Positions 33,494 to 42,283 of a DNA stretch of 64,000 nucleotides are shown here, piece by piece. The notes under the pieces are model-generated. The model was not told the DNA's origin. It saw nothing but the letters and a program-made list of their open reading frames with translations, and searched no databases. The DNA is taken from the NCBI RefSeq assembly GCF_028736235.1, contig NZ_CP117884.1:1240001-1304000 (forward strand). The letters run 5' to 3'. The DNA comes from Lacticaseibacillus pabuli. GTDB taxonomy: Bacteria > Bacillota > Bacilli > Lactobacillales > Lactobacillaceae. Position numbers and translations under genes: made by a program. Numbering within the stretch: position 1 is the stretch's first letter; every line of letters starts with the position of its first letter.

Positions 33494-35389
33494 GTGGCCA
33501 GAATTGCGCCAGACAAAATCGATGAGATCAAGAATGCAGTCAACATTGCCGATTATATCGGTCAGACTGTCCAGCTCAAAAAACAGGGACAAAACCTGTT
33601 CGGGCTTTGTCCATTTCACGACGAAAACACACCTTCGTTCTCAGTAAATGAGGATAAACAGATTTTCTATTGTTTTTCTTGCCACCGCGGCGGCAGTGTC
33701 TTCAAGTTCGTCCAAGAACTCGATAAGCTACCATTTCCGCAGGCCGTCAAGAAAGTCGCAGACTACGCCGGCATTCCACTTGAGCTGGACGATGCCCCGC
33801 AGCACCGCGAAGATCCGGTTGTTAAGCGCCAAAAAGAGATCCTAAAACTCACCGGTGACTTCATGCACCACCTGCTTATGAACACGGAAAGTGGCCAAGC
33901 TGGTCTCGATTACGTGCAGAAGCGGGGGATGACCGAAGCAACCCTCAAGCAGTTTGGGATTGGCTACGCGCCTGACGACCGCGAGTTGTTGCACACCTTT
34001 TTGAGTAAACAAAACGTGAGCGAGGACGAAATGCGTGCCAGTGGCCTGTTCGTTGAACGCGACGATGGCAGCCTGCACGCACGATTCACCAATCGCGTGA
34101 TGTTCCCGCTGCGTGATTCACTTGGGATTACGGTCGGTTTTTCCGGCCGGACCCTCACCACTGATAAAAGGGTGGCAAAATACCTCAACAGCCCTGAGAC
34201 CAAGATTTTCAGCAAGGGTGACCTGCTCTTCAACCTGGATGAGGCGCGACCTGAAGTTCGGGCCGGCGCACCGTTCTACCTATTTGAAGGGTTTATGGAT
34301 GTCATTTCTGCCTACCAGGCGGGGGTCAAGAGCGGCGTTGCCTCAATGGGGACGTCCTTGACCCGCAGTCAGGTGCAGACGCTGGAACGTCTTGGCAAGC
34401 AGCTCGTCGTCGCTTATGACGGGGATGATGCGGGGCAGCACGCGACGACACGCGCGCTCGACATGTTGCAAGGCAGTCAGCTCGATGTTTCTGCCGTCGT
34501 CTTTCCAGGCGGCAAGGATCCAGACGAGTTCATTAAACAAAATGGCGCAGAACAATTTCAAGCACAGTTGCAGCATGTCTTAACGCCCACCGCGTTTGCG
34601 CTGCATGAACTGAGCCGCGGCGTGGACATGAGTAATGACCACGACAAGTTCGCGTATATCGACCAGGCACTGGCCGAAGTCAATAAGGTGCAAGACGCAC
34701 TCGAGCGGAGCGTTTACGTTAAACAAATCGCTGAGCGCACCGGTGCACCTGAGGACGCCGTTACAGCCAAACTGGCGGAACTGCCAACCTATCACGCGCA
34801 GCCCCAGCAAGACAACACCGCGACCTATGACGAACCAGCGCCGGCACCCGCCGACTATGGTGATGATGGCCTCGTCCCGCCACCGCCAACTGATGACCCG
34901 TTTGATCAAACGGTGCCTGTCAGTGTGGCACCTGCCGCAGCGCCCGCACCGCTTGGGCGGCTCGGGGTTGCCGAACGCGAATTGCTCAGCTACATGCTTC
35001 AGGACGCCGAGGTGACACTGGCAGTCAGTGCCACCCCGCGCGACTGGGCAACAGATGATTATGGTCAACTCATTGCCCGCTGGCTGGATTTCAGTAGCGG
35101 TGTACAATTAGAGGTGGGAATGACCCCGAATTACCAGGGCTTTCTTGACCAGCAAACTGAGTCGGATGCGGCCTTAATCAGTGCCGCGTTGAACCTGTTG
35201 CTCCCACCAGCCGATGACAGTACCGCACCGAGCCTGCTCCAAGTGATCAATCGTGAAGAATTGCGTGCGCACTTGCAGGACATCAAATCACAATTGCGGG
35301 ACGCACGTCAGGTTGGCGATGTGGCAACTCAAAATCGGCTCAGCGTCGACTACTTCAATTTGATGCGTCAGCTCCAATCAGAACGTTAG
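33494..35389 (+). CDS. dnaG: DNA primase
   Basis: Synthesises RNA primers for replication and works with the DnaB helicase. The 631-residue protein has the CHC2 zinc finger (C39, H42, C60, C63), the catalytic Toprim region with LFEGFMDVIS (about 254-263) and AYDGDDAG (about 306-313), and a C-terminal helicase-binding domain. Between the catalytic core and the C-terminal domain lies a Pro/Ala/Asp-rich linker (about 440-490, APAPADY, VPPPPTDD, APAAAPAP). The start is GTG at 33494 behind GGAAGGCGG. rpoD follows 18 bases later. Confidence 0.96.
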   Translation: MARIAPDKIDEIKNAVNIADYIGQTVQLKKQGQNLFGLCPFHDENTPSFSVNEDKQIFYCFSCHRGGSVFKFVQELDKLPFPQAVKKVADYAGIPLELDDAPQHREDPVVKRQKEILKLTGDFMHHLLMNTESGQAGLDYVQKRGMTEATLKQFGIGYAPDDRELLHTFLSKQNVSEDEMRASGLFVERDDGSLHARFTNRVMFPLRDSLGITVGFSGRTLTTDKRVAKYLNSPETKIFSKGDLLFNLDEARPEVRAGAPFYLFEGFMDVISAYQAGVKSGVASMGTSLTRSQVQTLERLGKQLVVAYDGDDAGQHATTRALDMLQGSQLDVSAVVFPGGKDPDEFIKQNGAEQFQAQLQHVLTPTAFALHELSRGVDMSNDHDKFAYIDQALAEVNKVQDALERSVYVKQIAERTGAPEDAVTAKLAELPTYHAQPQQDNTATYDEPAPAPADYGDDGLVPPPPTDDPFDQTVPVSVAPAAAPAPLGRLGVAERELLSYMLQDAEVTLAVSATPRDWATDDYGQLIARWLDFSSGVQLEVGMTPNYQGFLDQQTESDAALISAALNLLLPPADDSTAPSLLQVINREELRAHLQDIKSQLRDARQVGDVATQNRLSVDYFNLMRQLQSER

Positions 35390-35407
35390 ACAGATGGAGG
35401 AATTTAA

Positions 35408-36511
35408 ATGGCAACGAAAAACGACAGCAAATACAAATTGGCACTATCCGCTCTTATCAAGAAGAGCAAGTCAAAGGGTCAGGTTACGACCGATGCTTTG
35501 ACTGATGAGCTCGTCAAGCCATATAAGCTAAAGAGCGATCAGGTCGACGACATGATGCAGCGCGTTGAAGACGCCGGTATCAGTATCGTTGACGAAAAGG
35601 GCGAGCCAGCCGTAGCCTCCATTAAAAAGCAAAAGAAGGTTACCAAGAAGGAATTGGCAGACATGTCAGCTCCTAGTGGCGTCAAAATCAACGACCCAGT
35701 GCGGATGTACCTGAAGGAAATCGGGCGCGTTCAGCTGCTGACCGCTGATGAAGAAGTCGCGTTGGCCCTTAAGATCGAACAGGGCGACCAGGAAGCAAAG
35801 CAGCGTCTGGCTGAAGCTAACCTGCGTCTGGTTGTTTCTATCGCCAAGCGTTACGTTGGCCGTGGCATGCAGTTCTTGGATCTGATCCAAGAAGGGAACA
35901 TGGGTCTGATGAAGGCCGTTGAGAAGTTTGATTACCGTAAGGGGTTCAAGTTCTCGACCTACGCCACCTGGTGGATTCGTCAGGCGATTACGCGTGCGAT
36001 TGCGGACCAGGCCCGGACCATCCGGATTCCAGTCCACATGGTTGAAACCATCAACAAGTTGATTCGGATTCAGCGTCAGTTGCTCCAGGACCTTGGCCGT
36101 GAGCCAGTTCCTGAAGAAATTGGTGCCGAAATGGATATCCCGACTGAAAAGGTTCGCGAAATTCTGAAGATTGCGCAGGAGCCTGTCTCCCTCGAAACCC
36201 CAATCGGTGAAGAGGATGACTCTCACCTGGGTGACTTCATCGAAGATGCCGATGCGACAAGTCCTGAAGACCACGCCAGCTACCAGTTGCTCAAGGAGCA
36301 GTTGGAATCTGTCCTGGACACGTTGACCGACCGTGAAGAAAACGTGCTACGTCTTCGTTTCGGTTTGGATGATGGCCGTACCCGCACCCTTGAAGAAGTG
36401 GGTAAGGTCTTCGGTGTTACCCGTGAACGGATTCGTCAGATTGAGGCAAAGGCGCTGCGGAAGCTCCGCCACCCAAGCCGTTCCAAGCAACTCAAGGATT
36501 TCCTCGAGTAA
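35408..36511 (+). CDS. rpoD: RNA polymerase primary sigma factor
   Basis: Housekeeping sigma factor (SigA). The 367-residue short Gram-positive form has region 1.1 (about 1-90), region 1.2 ([13 protein letters not shown]), region 2 with [17 protein letters not shown] and [12 protein letters not shown] (regions 2.3-2.4, -10 recognition), region 3, and region 4 with [18 protein letters not shown] (-35 helix-turn-helix). GGAGGAA lies upstream of the ATG. Second gene of the dnaG-rpoD operon, closed by a terminator. Confidence 0.98.
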   Translation: MATKNDSKYKLALSALIKKSKSKGQVTTDALTDELVKPYKLKSDQVDDMMQRVEDAGISIVDEKGEPAVASIKKQKKVTKKELADMSAPSGVKINDPVRMYLKEIGRVQLLTADEEVALALKIEQGDQEAKQRLAEANLRLVVSIAKRYVGRGMQFLDLIQEGNMGLMKAVEKFDYRKGFKFSTYATWWIRQAITRAIADQARTIRIPVHMVETINKLIRIQRQLLQDLGREPVPEEIGAEMDIPTEKVREILKIAQEPVSLETPIGEEDDSHLGDFIEDADATSPEDHASYQLLKEQLESVLDTLTDREENVLRLRFGLDDGRTRTLEEVGKVFGVTRERIRQIEAKALRKLRHPSRSKQLKDFLE

Positions 36512-36519
36512 TTTCCATT

Positions 36520-36557
36520 AAGCCGTCTGTCAGCATTTGCTGGCGGGCGGCTTTTTC
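36520..36557 (+). terminator. dnaG-rpoD terminator
   Basis: AAGCCGTCTGTCAGC (36520-36534) pairs with 36539-36553 through a 4-base loop with two G-U pairs, then TTT. Confidence 0.9.
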
Positions 36558-36594
36558 AATTGTCACGTATTGGCCACAACCCGCCATTTTTCTG

Positions 36595-36600
36595 TATAAT
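36595..36600 (+). promoter_or_regulatory. promoter -10 of the GNAT-trmK-nif3 operon
   Basis: Perfect TATAAT, 31 bases before the start; TTGGCC at 36570-36575 is a possible -35 with a 19-base spacer. Confidence 0.55.
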
Positions 36601-36630
36601 GAAAGGTAACTAAGGGCAGGAGGTCCGGCA

Positions 36631-37182
36631 ATGGCAATCGAAATCAAGTTAAAGCAGTTAGAGATGGACGAAATGGGGGAGTTTTGGCAACTCACCTTTA
36701 GTAATCCGCATGCTGAATGGGCCAAGTGGAATGGGCCTTACTTCCATGATGAGATGCCGACCCGCCGGGAATTCATGACGAACATCGGTCCCGATGCCTT
36801 TGTGCAGAACCCCAACCGCCAAATCATCTGGGCAAATGGTCAGATGGTTGGCATGGTGTCTGCCTATTACGACGACGGGGCGCTGCTCCGCTGGCTCGAC
36901 GTCGGCATTACAATCTACGACGATTCCGTGTGGGGCAAGGGCATTGGCTATACGGCGCTGGAATTGTGGATTACGCACCTGTTCAACACGATTAATCTAC
37001 CGCATATCGGCCTCACCACTTGGTCTGGCAATAAGCGGATGATGGCCTTGTCCGAGTCTCTCAAGATGACGCTCGAGGCACGCGTGCGTCAGGTGCGCTA
37101 CTGGCAGGGACAGTATTGGGATTCGGTCAAGTACGGCGTTCTGCGCGACGAGTGGTTTGCTGCGCACAATACGAACAATTAA
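36631..37182 (+). CDS. GNAT family N-acetyltransferase
   Basis: A 183-residue acetyltransferase of the RimJ/RimL-like GNAT group. The acetyl-CoA binding loop appears as VWGKGIGYTALELWI near residues 98-112, preceded by the GITIYDD strand. WSGNKRMMALSESLKM is the usual C-terminal strand and helix. The substrate is unknown. The gene starts with AGGAGGT upstream and leads an operon with trmK (10 bases later) and the Nif3-like gene. Confidence 0.87.
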   Translation: MAIEIKLKQLEMDEMGEFWQLTFSNPHAEWAKWNGPYFHDEMPTRREFMTNIGPDAFVQNPNRQIIWANGQMVGMVSAYYDDGALLRWLDVGITIYDDSVWGKGIGYTALELWITHLFNTINLPHIGLTTWSGNKRMMALSESLKMTLEARVRQVRYWQGQYWDSVKYGVLRDEWFAAHNTNN

Positions 37183-37192
37183 GGAGCTTTTG

Positions 37193-37888
37193 ATGATTCA
37201 TTTGAGTAAACGATTGCAAGCCATCGCAGACTTTGTGGACACGGGTGACCGGGTGGCTGACATTGGCACAGATCACGCGTTTCTGCCCATCGCACTGGTT
37301 CAATCCGGTAAATGTGATTACGTCCTCGCCAGCGATATCGGCGCCGGCCCCTTGGCAATTGCCAAGCAGAACATCGCCGATCACGGGCTGAGCGACAAGA
37401 TTGAGGTACGTCAAGGCGACGGGCTGGAAGGTATCAAGGCTTCAGACGACCTCGACACGGTGGTCATCGCGGGCATGGGCGGCGAGCTCATTTGCAAAAT
37501 CATGAACAACGGCCAGCACCACCTCGACGGGAGTGAAAACCTCATCCTGAGTCCGCACCGCGATGTTGACCAAGTGCGGCAGTGGTTAGCGGATAACGAA
37601 TTCGGCATCCTCGATGAAGCCATTCTGACCGACGAAGGCCACAGCTACGAAATTATCGTGGCTGGTCGCACAAAGCCGGAAGTCCCATACACGGCCGCTG
37701 ATATTGCCTTTGGACCAATTCTACGCAAGCAGCGCAGTGATTTGTTCGTGTCCGAGCTCAAGCGGCGGCAGCGCTCCCTGCAACACGTGCTGGCCGGACT
37801 CAAGGCAGCTAGCGGTGATATCGCCAGCAAACAGCAACAGGTTCAAGCCGAGCTCGACTTAGTGGAGGCAGAAATTCATGCAGACTAA
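37193..37888 (+). CDS. trmK: tRNA (adenine22-N1)-methyltransferase
   Basis: Methylates A22 in tRNA of Bacillota with S-adenosylmethionine. The 231-residue protein starts with the typical LSKRLQAIADFV, has DIGTDHAFLPI near residues 22-32 (motif I), and VIAGMGGELI near 87-96. The C-terminal helical coil (about 185-231) is rich in Gln and Ala. ATG at 37193 has AAGGAG 7 bases upstream. Its end overlaps the Nif3-like gene by 11 bases. Confidence 0.93.
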   Translation: MIHLSKRLQAIADFVDTGDRVADIGTDHAFLPIALVQSGKCDYVLASDIGAGPLAIAKQNIADHGLSDKIEVRQGDGLEGIKASDDLDTVVIAGMGGELICKIMNNGQHHLDGSENLILSPHRDVDQVRQWLADNEFGILDEAILTDEGHSYEIIVAGRTKPEVPYTAADIAFGPILRKQRSDLFVSELKRRQRSLQHVLAGLKAASGDIASKQQQVQAELDLVEAEIHAD

Positions 37889-38675
37889 TGGGCAAGCCAT
37901 CATTGATCGTTTCGAACAATATGCACCACGCAGCTTAGCGGTTGAGGGCGACCCAATCGGCGTTCAAATTGGTGACCCCAAGCAGACAGTGAAGCGCGTT
38001 CTGGTCACCTTAGATGTCCGCCCAGAAACGGTTCAAGAGGCAATCGATGCCCACTGTGACATGATTTTTGCCCACCATCCCGCCGTTTTTGTTCCGGCCA
38101 AAAACCTAGACTACACAACGCCGCAAAACGCGATGTACGCGACAATTATCAAACACGATATTCTGGTCTACGGTGCGCACACCAATCTGGACAACGCGCA
38201 ACCGGGTATGAATGATTGGCTTGCCAGCCAGCTCGGTCTGCAGCAGGTTACCAAGTTGCATAGTCACGACGAACTAGACGGCATGGGGCGCATCGGTCAG
38301 CTAAATCGGCCGCAATCGCTACAGTCGTTTATTGATGACGTGAAAGATGACTTCGAACTCACAGGGTTGCGTGTCATTGCACGCCGCCTAGACCGCGAAA
38401 TCAGCACCGTTGCCGTACTTGGTGGCAGCGCACAGGGTGAATACCGCGCTGCACAGGCTGCAGGGGCAGATGTCTATGTCACCGGCGACGTGTCCTACCA
38501 CATTGGCCATGACATGTTGGCCGCGGACATGCCCGTCCTTGACGTGGGCCACCACGTCGAACAGGTGATGAAGGGCAAAGTCACCAATTTGCTCAAACAG
38601 TGGGCGCAGGATAATAATTGGGACGTTGAAATTATCGCCTCAAAGCTCAACACAGATCCGTTCACCTTTATGTAG
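37878..38675 (+). CDS. Nif3-like dinuclear metal centre protein
   Basis: A 265-residue member of the NIF3/YqfO family, hexameric proteins with a two-metal site and possible GTP cyclohydrolase or hydrolase activity, function unsettled. Metal ligands are suggested by FAHHPAVF (about 64-71), GAHTNLD (about 100-106) and the C-terminal VGHHVEQ (about 229-235). It lacks the long central insertion of B. subtilis YqfO. Overlaps trmK, a conserved rpoD-trmK-nif3 order. Confidence 0.92.
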   Translation: MQTNGQAIIDRFEQYAPRSLAVEGDPIGVQIGDPKQTVKRVLVTLDVRPETVQEAIDAHCDMIFAHHPAVFVPAKNLDYTTPQNAMYATIIKHDILVYGAHTNLDNAQPGMNDWLASQLGLQQVTKLHSHDELDGMGRIGQLNRPQSLQSFIDDVKDDFELTGLRVIARRLDREISTVAVLGGSAQGEYRAAQAAGADVYVTGDVSYHIGHDMLAADMPVLDVGHHVEQVMKGKVTNLLKQWAQDNNWDVEIIASKLNTDPFTFM

Positions 38676-38680
38676 ACCAA

Positions 38681-38717
38681 AGCGGGCGCCGACAATCAAG
38701 TCGACGCCCGCTATTTT
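38681..38717. terminator. terminator after the Nif3-like gene
   Basis: AGCGGGCG (38681-38688) and CGAC pair with GTCG and CGCCCGCT (38700-38712) around one mismatch, then ATTTTT. It also lies near the end of the convergent pepD. Confidence 0.88.
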
Positions 38718-38724
38718 TGTGAGC

Positions 38725-40143
38725 TTAAAGATTTGGATCAGTATTAAAGTTCAGCGGCGAAAAATCAGTCGAGCTAGCCAACAAATCCATGGTCAGCTTG
38801 GCCCAAGACGCATCGGATAAGCGCGCGGCTTCAGCCGTGGCAGTCGTTGCCAGCGCAGCTAATTCAGCGGCTGATTTACCTGCGGCTTGCGCGTCTGTCT
38901 TGGCAATCAGGGCGACGTGTTGCGCATGCACTGCGCCTTGCACACCTGTCAACTTGGCCTGGAAGTGGTTAAAATGTGCATCTACCAGCACGCCGGCAAG
39001 TTTGTACTGCCAGTAGGCCGAATCCATACTGGCTGGCAAGGCACCTGCCTGGTAGTTAGCCGGCGTTGTCGTTGTGCCTGCAAAGAAGGGCACGTACTGA
39101 CTTTCGGCCGGCACGCCCATCGCGAGCCAGTGAATGTTCGCAATCTCAGCAGGCAAATCCTGCCGCAACTGGAGCACGTGACTTTCTTGCGTCTTGGCCA
39201 GGGCAATCGGGCGGTAACGATGCCCATCGACCCCGTGTGGCAAGCGAGCAGCAGGGTCAAATGGGGTGCCTTGATAGTGAGAGCTCAGAAAGTCCATGGC
39301 GCTTTCAACTTGCAAAGGCTGCTCTGCACGCACGATGAACGGCATGGTGCTACTTTCAGGCGTTTCGCCCTGACTTGCAACCGGCGCCAGCATGCGGTGC
39401 CCGTACCAGACACGCGGATAGTTGTAGACGCGATCGGACTGGTCGTTTGTCCCAAAAATATGGCGCAGGTTGAAGGGCTGCCCAGCCTGCCACAAGTGAT
39501 TTGCAGCGGCAAAGTCCCGTAAATCGGCACTGGCCATGAAGTCCGTACTGTCGAAGTCGACTTCCTGAATACTCAGCTGATTGGCAACGACCGCAAAGCT
39601 ATCGTCCGGAATGCGTTGTGCGGCCCAGCGGTGGCCCGTGACAACTTCCATGTACCAAGCCTCATCGTGATCGGCAAACAGAATCCCGTTGGCCTCACCC
39701 GTGCCGTACTGCGCAATCAAATCACCCAGACGCTGGACACCTTCGCGAGCAGTGTGCGCGTACGGCAAGGTAATCGTGACCATGGCTTCCTCGTTAGTGC
39801 CCTGGTCGGTGAAGGAATCAAAGCCCAGCACCCGTGCGTTGGCGTAGGCACTTTCGGTGGCGCTCATCGCAACGCCGGCAGAATTAATGCCGTCTTCTTC
39901 AAACAGGCCGTACTGATCCGTCCATTCTGGGGTCGCCGTGTAAGACAGCGCATCCCCCGGCAGCGGAATTGTCACGCCTGTTTCCTTAGACACAAAGGTC
40001 GTGGTCTCAGTCCGTGCTGGCCGCACAACCATCTGTTTCGGCCAGGATGCCTTGCTATCTTCGTTCCGACCAATAATGACTGAGCCGTCAGCGCTGGCCT
40101 TTTTACCAATTAAAATGCTGGTACATGAAGAACGTGTTGTCAT
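38725..40143 (-). CDS. pepD: C69 family dipeptidase
   Basis: Cytoplasmic dipeptidase with broad specificity, part of lactic acid bacteria peptide use. The 472 residues match characterised lactobacillus PepD. It is an Ntn-hydrolase: the presumed nucleophile is Cys7 in RSSCTSILIGKKAS, and SVIIGRNED follows. NSAGVAMSATE is another conserved segment. ATG at 40143 has GGAGG 7 bases upstream; a GTG two codons earlier is less suitable. Single gene, convergent with the GNAT-trmK-nif3 operon. Confidence 0.94.
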   Translation of the reverse strand: MTTRSSCTSILIGKKASADGSVIIGRNEDSKASWPKQMVVRPARTETTTFVSKETGVTIPLPGDALSYTATPEWTDQYGLFEEDGINSAGVAMSATESAYANARVLGFDSFTDQGTNEEAMVTITLPYAHTAREGVQRLGDLIAQYGTGEANGILFADHDEAWYMEVVTGHRWAAQRIPDDSFAVVANQLSIQEVDFDSTDFMASADLRDFAAANHLWQAGQPFNLRHIFGTNDQSDRVYNYPRVWYGHRMLAPVASQGETPESSTMPFIVRAEQPLQVESAMDFLSSHYQGTPFDPAARLPHGVDGHRYRPIALAKTQESHVLQLRQDLPAEIANIHWLAMGVPAESQYVPFFAGTTTTPANYQAGALPASMDSAYWQYKLAGVLVDAHFNHFQAKLTGVQGAVHAQHVALIAKTDAQAAGKSAAELAALATTATAEAARLSDASWAKLTMDLLASSTDFSPLNFNTDPNL

Positions 40144-40215
40144 GTGCACACCTCCGAGTTGTTTTCCCCATTATACAAATAAGTGGGGAGGGTCGCCAGC
40201 TCGGCGCAAATCGCT

Positions 40216-40221
40216 TATAAT
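40216..40221 (+). promoter_or_regulatory. promoter -10 of the tautomerase gene
   Basis: Perfect TATAAT 43 bases before the tautomerase ATG. Confidence 0.5.
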
Positions 40222-40263
40222 AGTGAGCAGATTGTCACAGACAAAAAACACGGAGGAATCATC

Positions 40264-40452
40264 ATGCCATTAGTCCACATTGAACTTATCGAAGGTCGCT
40301 CTCAGGAACAACTCAAGCAGCTTTGTGCTGACGTAACGGACGCTGTCGTTAAGAATACAGGTGCACCCGCTGAACACGTGCACGTCATCCTCAGCGAAAT
40401 GCGCAAGGACCGCTACAGTGTCGGCGGTGTCCTGAAGTCAGACGAAAAATAA
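40264..40452 (+). CDS. 4-oxalocrotonate tautomerase family protein
   Basis: A 62-residue tautomerase-superfamily protein. The catalytic Pro directly follows Met1 (MPLVHIELIEGRS), and the family pattern of an amphipathic helix then a second strand (VHVILSEM) is present. The physiological substrate in lactobacilli is unknown; no aromatic catabolism genes are nearby. ATG at 40264 is set by the ACGGAGG 7 bases upstream and the Pro2 requirement. It has its own promoter and terminator. Confidence 0.92.
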   Translation: MPLVHIELIEGRSQEQLKQLCADVTDAVVKNTGAPAEHVHVILSEMRKDRYSVGGVLKSDEK

Positions 40453-40472
40453 GAAATTACTTTGTTGCGCGT

Positions 40473-40498
40473 AGGTGTGGCCTGGCCACGCCTTTTTT
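40473..40498 (+). terminator. terminator after the tautomerase gene
   Basis: AGGTGTGGC (40473-40481) pairs with GCCACGCCT (40485-40493), then five T. Confidence 0.9.
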
Positions 40499-40547
40499 AA
40501 TTATGGGCATGCTACAATAATGCCAGACAGAACAGGAGGGGAACGCA

Positions 40548-41291
40548 GTGAAATATTGGCCACGCATGATGCACCTTGCCGATAAGTACGCGGCAATCCC
40601 TGCCGTGGCGCAAATGCAGGCTGCACTAGTTGACGCGCGGTCCGCAATTGCGGCCAAACAATTACCAAAAGAACAGCTGCCTAAGCTGACCCTGCCGCTC
40701 GCAACCTACGCTGAAGCTGCTGGCATCCCCGGTGGGCGCCTCGACGAGCTCATGGCGCTCAACCACATGTTCGGCAATTTCCGCTGGTACATCGCGTACC
40801 ATTACGGTATTTGGGCCTACATTACCCAGGAACTCATCTCGACTTGGGTGCAACTGTACCCGAATCTGCGCTACCTCGAATTAGCGGCTGGCAACGGGCT
40901 ACTTTCCTATGGCCTGCGTCACGCTGGGCAACAGGTCATCAGTACCGACTCACTCACCTGGATTGACGAAAACGGCACGGGCGAGACGCCCTGGACCCCC
41001 GTTGAGCGGGCCAGTGCGAGCGCCGCGCTATGGGAATATGGCGACCAGGTTGACGCGGTGATTTTGTCCTGGAGTCCCGATAAGGATCCCAACGACGCGC
41101 ACTTGCTGGAGACCATGCGCCAACGGTTCCCAAAACTGTTGTTCTTTTGCATCGGTGACCGCTACGGCATCACCGATTCGCAGACTTTCTGGCGTAAGGC
41201 CCGCATCGTGCCCGACCGCCGCTTGTTGAAACTAAACCAGGCATTCAGGCAATTCGACGCTGTTGGCGACCGCATCTACTTACTGCACTAG
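40548..41291 (+). CDS. putative SAM-dependent methyltransferase-like protein
   Basis: A 247-residue cytoplasmic protein without a confident family name. LRYLELAAGNGLLSYGLR near residues 107-124 looks like methyltransferase motif I, followed by VISTDSLTW as a motif II-like acidic strand end. VDAVILSWSPDKDPNDA could be the motif IV region. The N-terminal 85 residues are helical. No target-recognition domain is seen. The GTG start lies behind GGAGGGG. A gene for an FtsX-like membrane protein follows after 8 bases and then rsmF, so the three probably share a transcript. Confidence 0.65.
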   Translation: MKYWPRMMHLADKYAAIPAVAQMQAALVDARSAIAAKQLPKEQLPKLTLPLATYAEAAGIPGGRLDELMALNHMFGNFRWYIAYHYGIWAYITQELISTWVQLYPNLRYLELAAGNGLLSYGLRHAGQQVISTDSLTWIDENGTGETPWTPVERASASAALWEYGDQVDAVILSWSPDKDPNDAHLLETMRQRFPKLLFFCIGDRYGITDSQTFWRKARIVPDRRLLKLNQAFRQFDAVGDRIYLLH

Positions 41292-41299
41292 GAGGAATC

Positions 41300-42283
41300 A
41301 TGTTAAGACGAAATATCATTGTTGACGTGCTCATGCTTCTGGTGGCAGTACTGGCCGGACTGCTGCTGAGCAACAACGATCAAACCGAGTACTCAGAGCT
41401 CCTCAGTCATGGTGGCATGTCCGAGCAGGCCTACGTCTACAAGAGCCACAGTGGCGCCCGCATGAGCACTGCCGTGGCAAAACTGAATGCCAACGACAAA
41501 CTGCAAAACTATCAGGTGCAGTTTGCCGCCAGCAAGAACATTACTTACTTGTTTGCGAAGGGGAACTACACCAGCGTGCCACTTCTTTCCGGCCACATGA
41601 TGGGCGCGGACGATTACCAGTCCAGCCTGCCCGTTGCGGTGGTTGGCCAAAATGTCGCAAACAAGGCATACAACACGAGTACGCAACGTTATTACCGCTA
41701 CCACAACAAGTACATTCCAATTGTTGGCGTGGTGGGTACCCGCTTGCAGAATCAACTGAACGACCGCGTCTTTTTCTCTGCCTCCAGTAGCCGCACGACC
41801 ACGATGAATCCTCAGCTGAAGGATGTCGAAATCATGGTAGACGGCGCGGATGCGCAACACACGCGGATGTTTGGTAAAGTGTTCGGGGATACCCACCCAA
41901 GGCGCATTTTGTACGCAACCGCCCACCATCACTCCGGTTGGTGGACCCGCAACTGGCGCACGTTGCTTGGGCTAATCGGTCTAATTATCGGTGCCGCAGC
42001 GGTTGGACTCTTAACCGCCGGCATCACACCACGGCCGCAAACTAGCGGTCTGAACGGCTTGCTACGGAACAATTACCTGCGCGGTCTTACCGTCAGCTAC
42101 CTGCCAGGAGTCGGCATTGCCATGGTAATCGGAACGATTTTCAGTTGGCTGCGTTTCTACATCACTGATCACTTCCGCTTATTGCTCATCGTGGTTCTAC
42201 TGATGTTGGTTTACTGGTTCAGTGCTTACTTGTTCATTCACCAACGCTCCCGCAAGGAGGATCAACGTGCAATTACCCAATGA
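41300..42283 (+). CDS. orphan MacB/FtsX-like membrane protein
   Basis: A 327-residue protein with the layout of half an FtsX/MacB permease: one span near 7-25, an external domain of about 185 residues, then three spans near 217-240, 265-287 and 295-315. The external part (ISASKN-like AASKNITYLFAKG, VAVVGQNVA, YIPIVGVVGTR) recalls the MacB periplasmic core domain, including the Gly/Val-rich strands. No ATP-binding gene is adjacent and the FtsX signature GxLRALG is not obvious. It overlaps rsmF by 17 bases. It may be a degenerate permease or a separate family; I cannot name a function. Confidence 0.6.
   Translation: MLRRNIIVDVLMLLVAVLAGLLLSNNDQTEYSELLSHGGMSEQAYVYKSHSGARMSTAVAKLNANDKLQNYQVQFAASKNITYLFAKGNYTSVPLLSGHMMGADDYQSSLPVAVVGQNVANKAYNTSTQRYYRYHNKYIPIVGVVGTRLQNQLNDRVFFSASSSRTTTMNPQLKDVEIMVDGADAQHTRMFGKVFGDTHPRRILYATAHHHSGWWTRNWRTLLGLIGLIIGAAAVGLLTAGITPRPQTSGLNGLLRNNYLRGLTVSYLPGVGIAMVIGTIFSWLRFYITDHFRLLLIVVLLMLVYWFSAYLFIHQRSRKEDQRAITQ

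Noticed and set aside
34800..34960. Sequence repeats in dnaG as a possible tandem repeat or CRISPR-like array
   Set aside because: These are coding Pro/Ala-rich codons in frame within primase, with no regular repeat-spacer pattern; no CRISPR array exists in the window.
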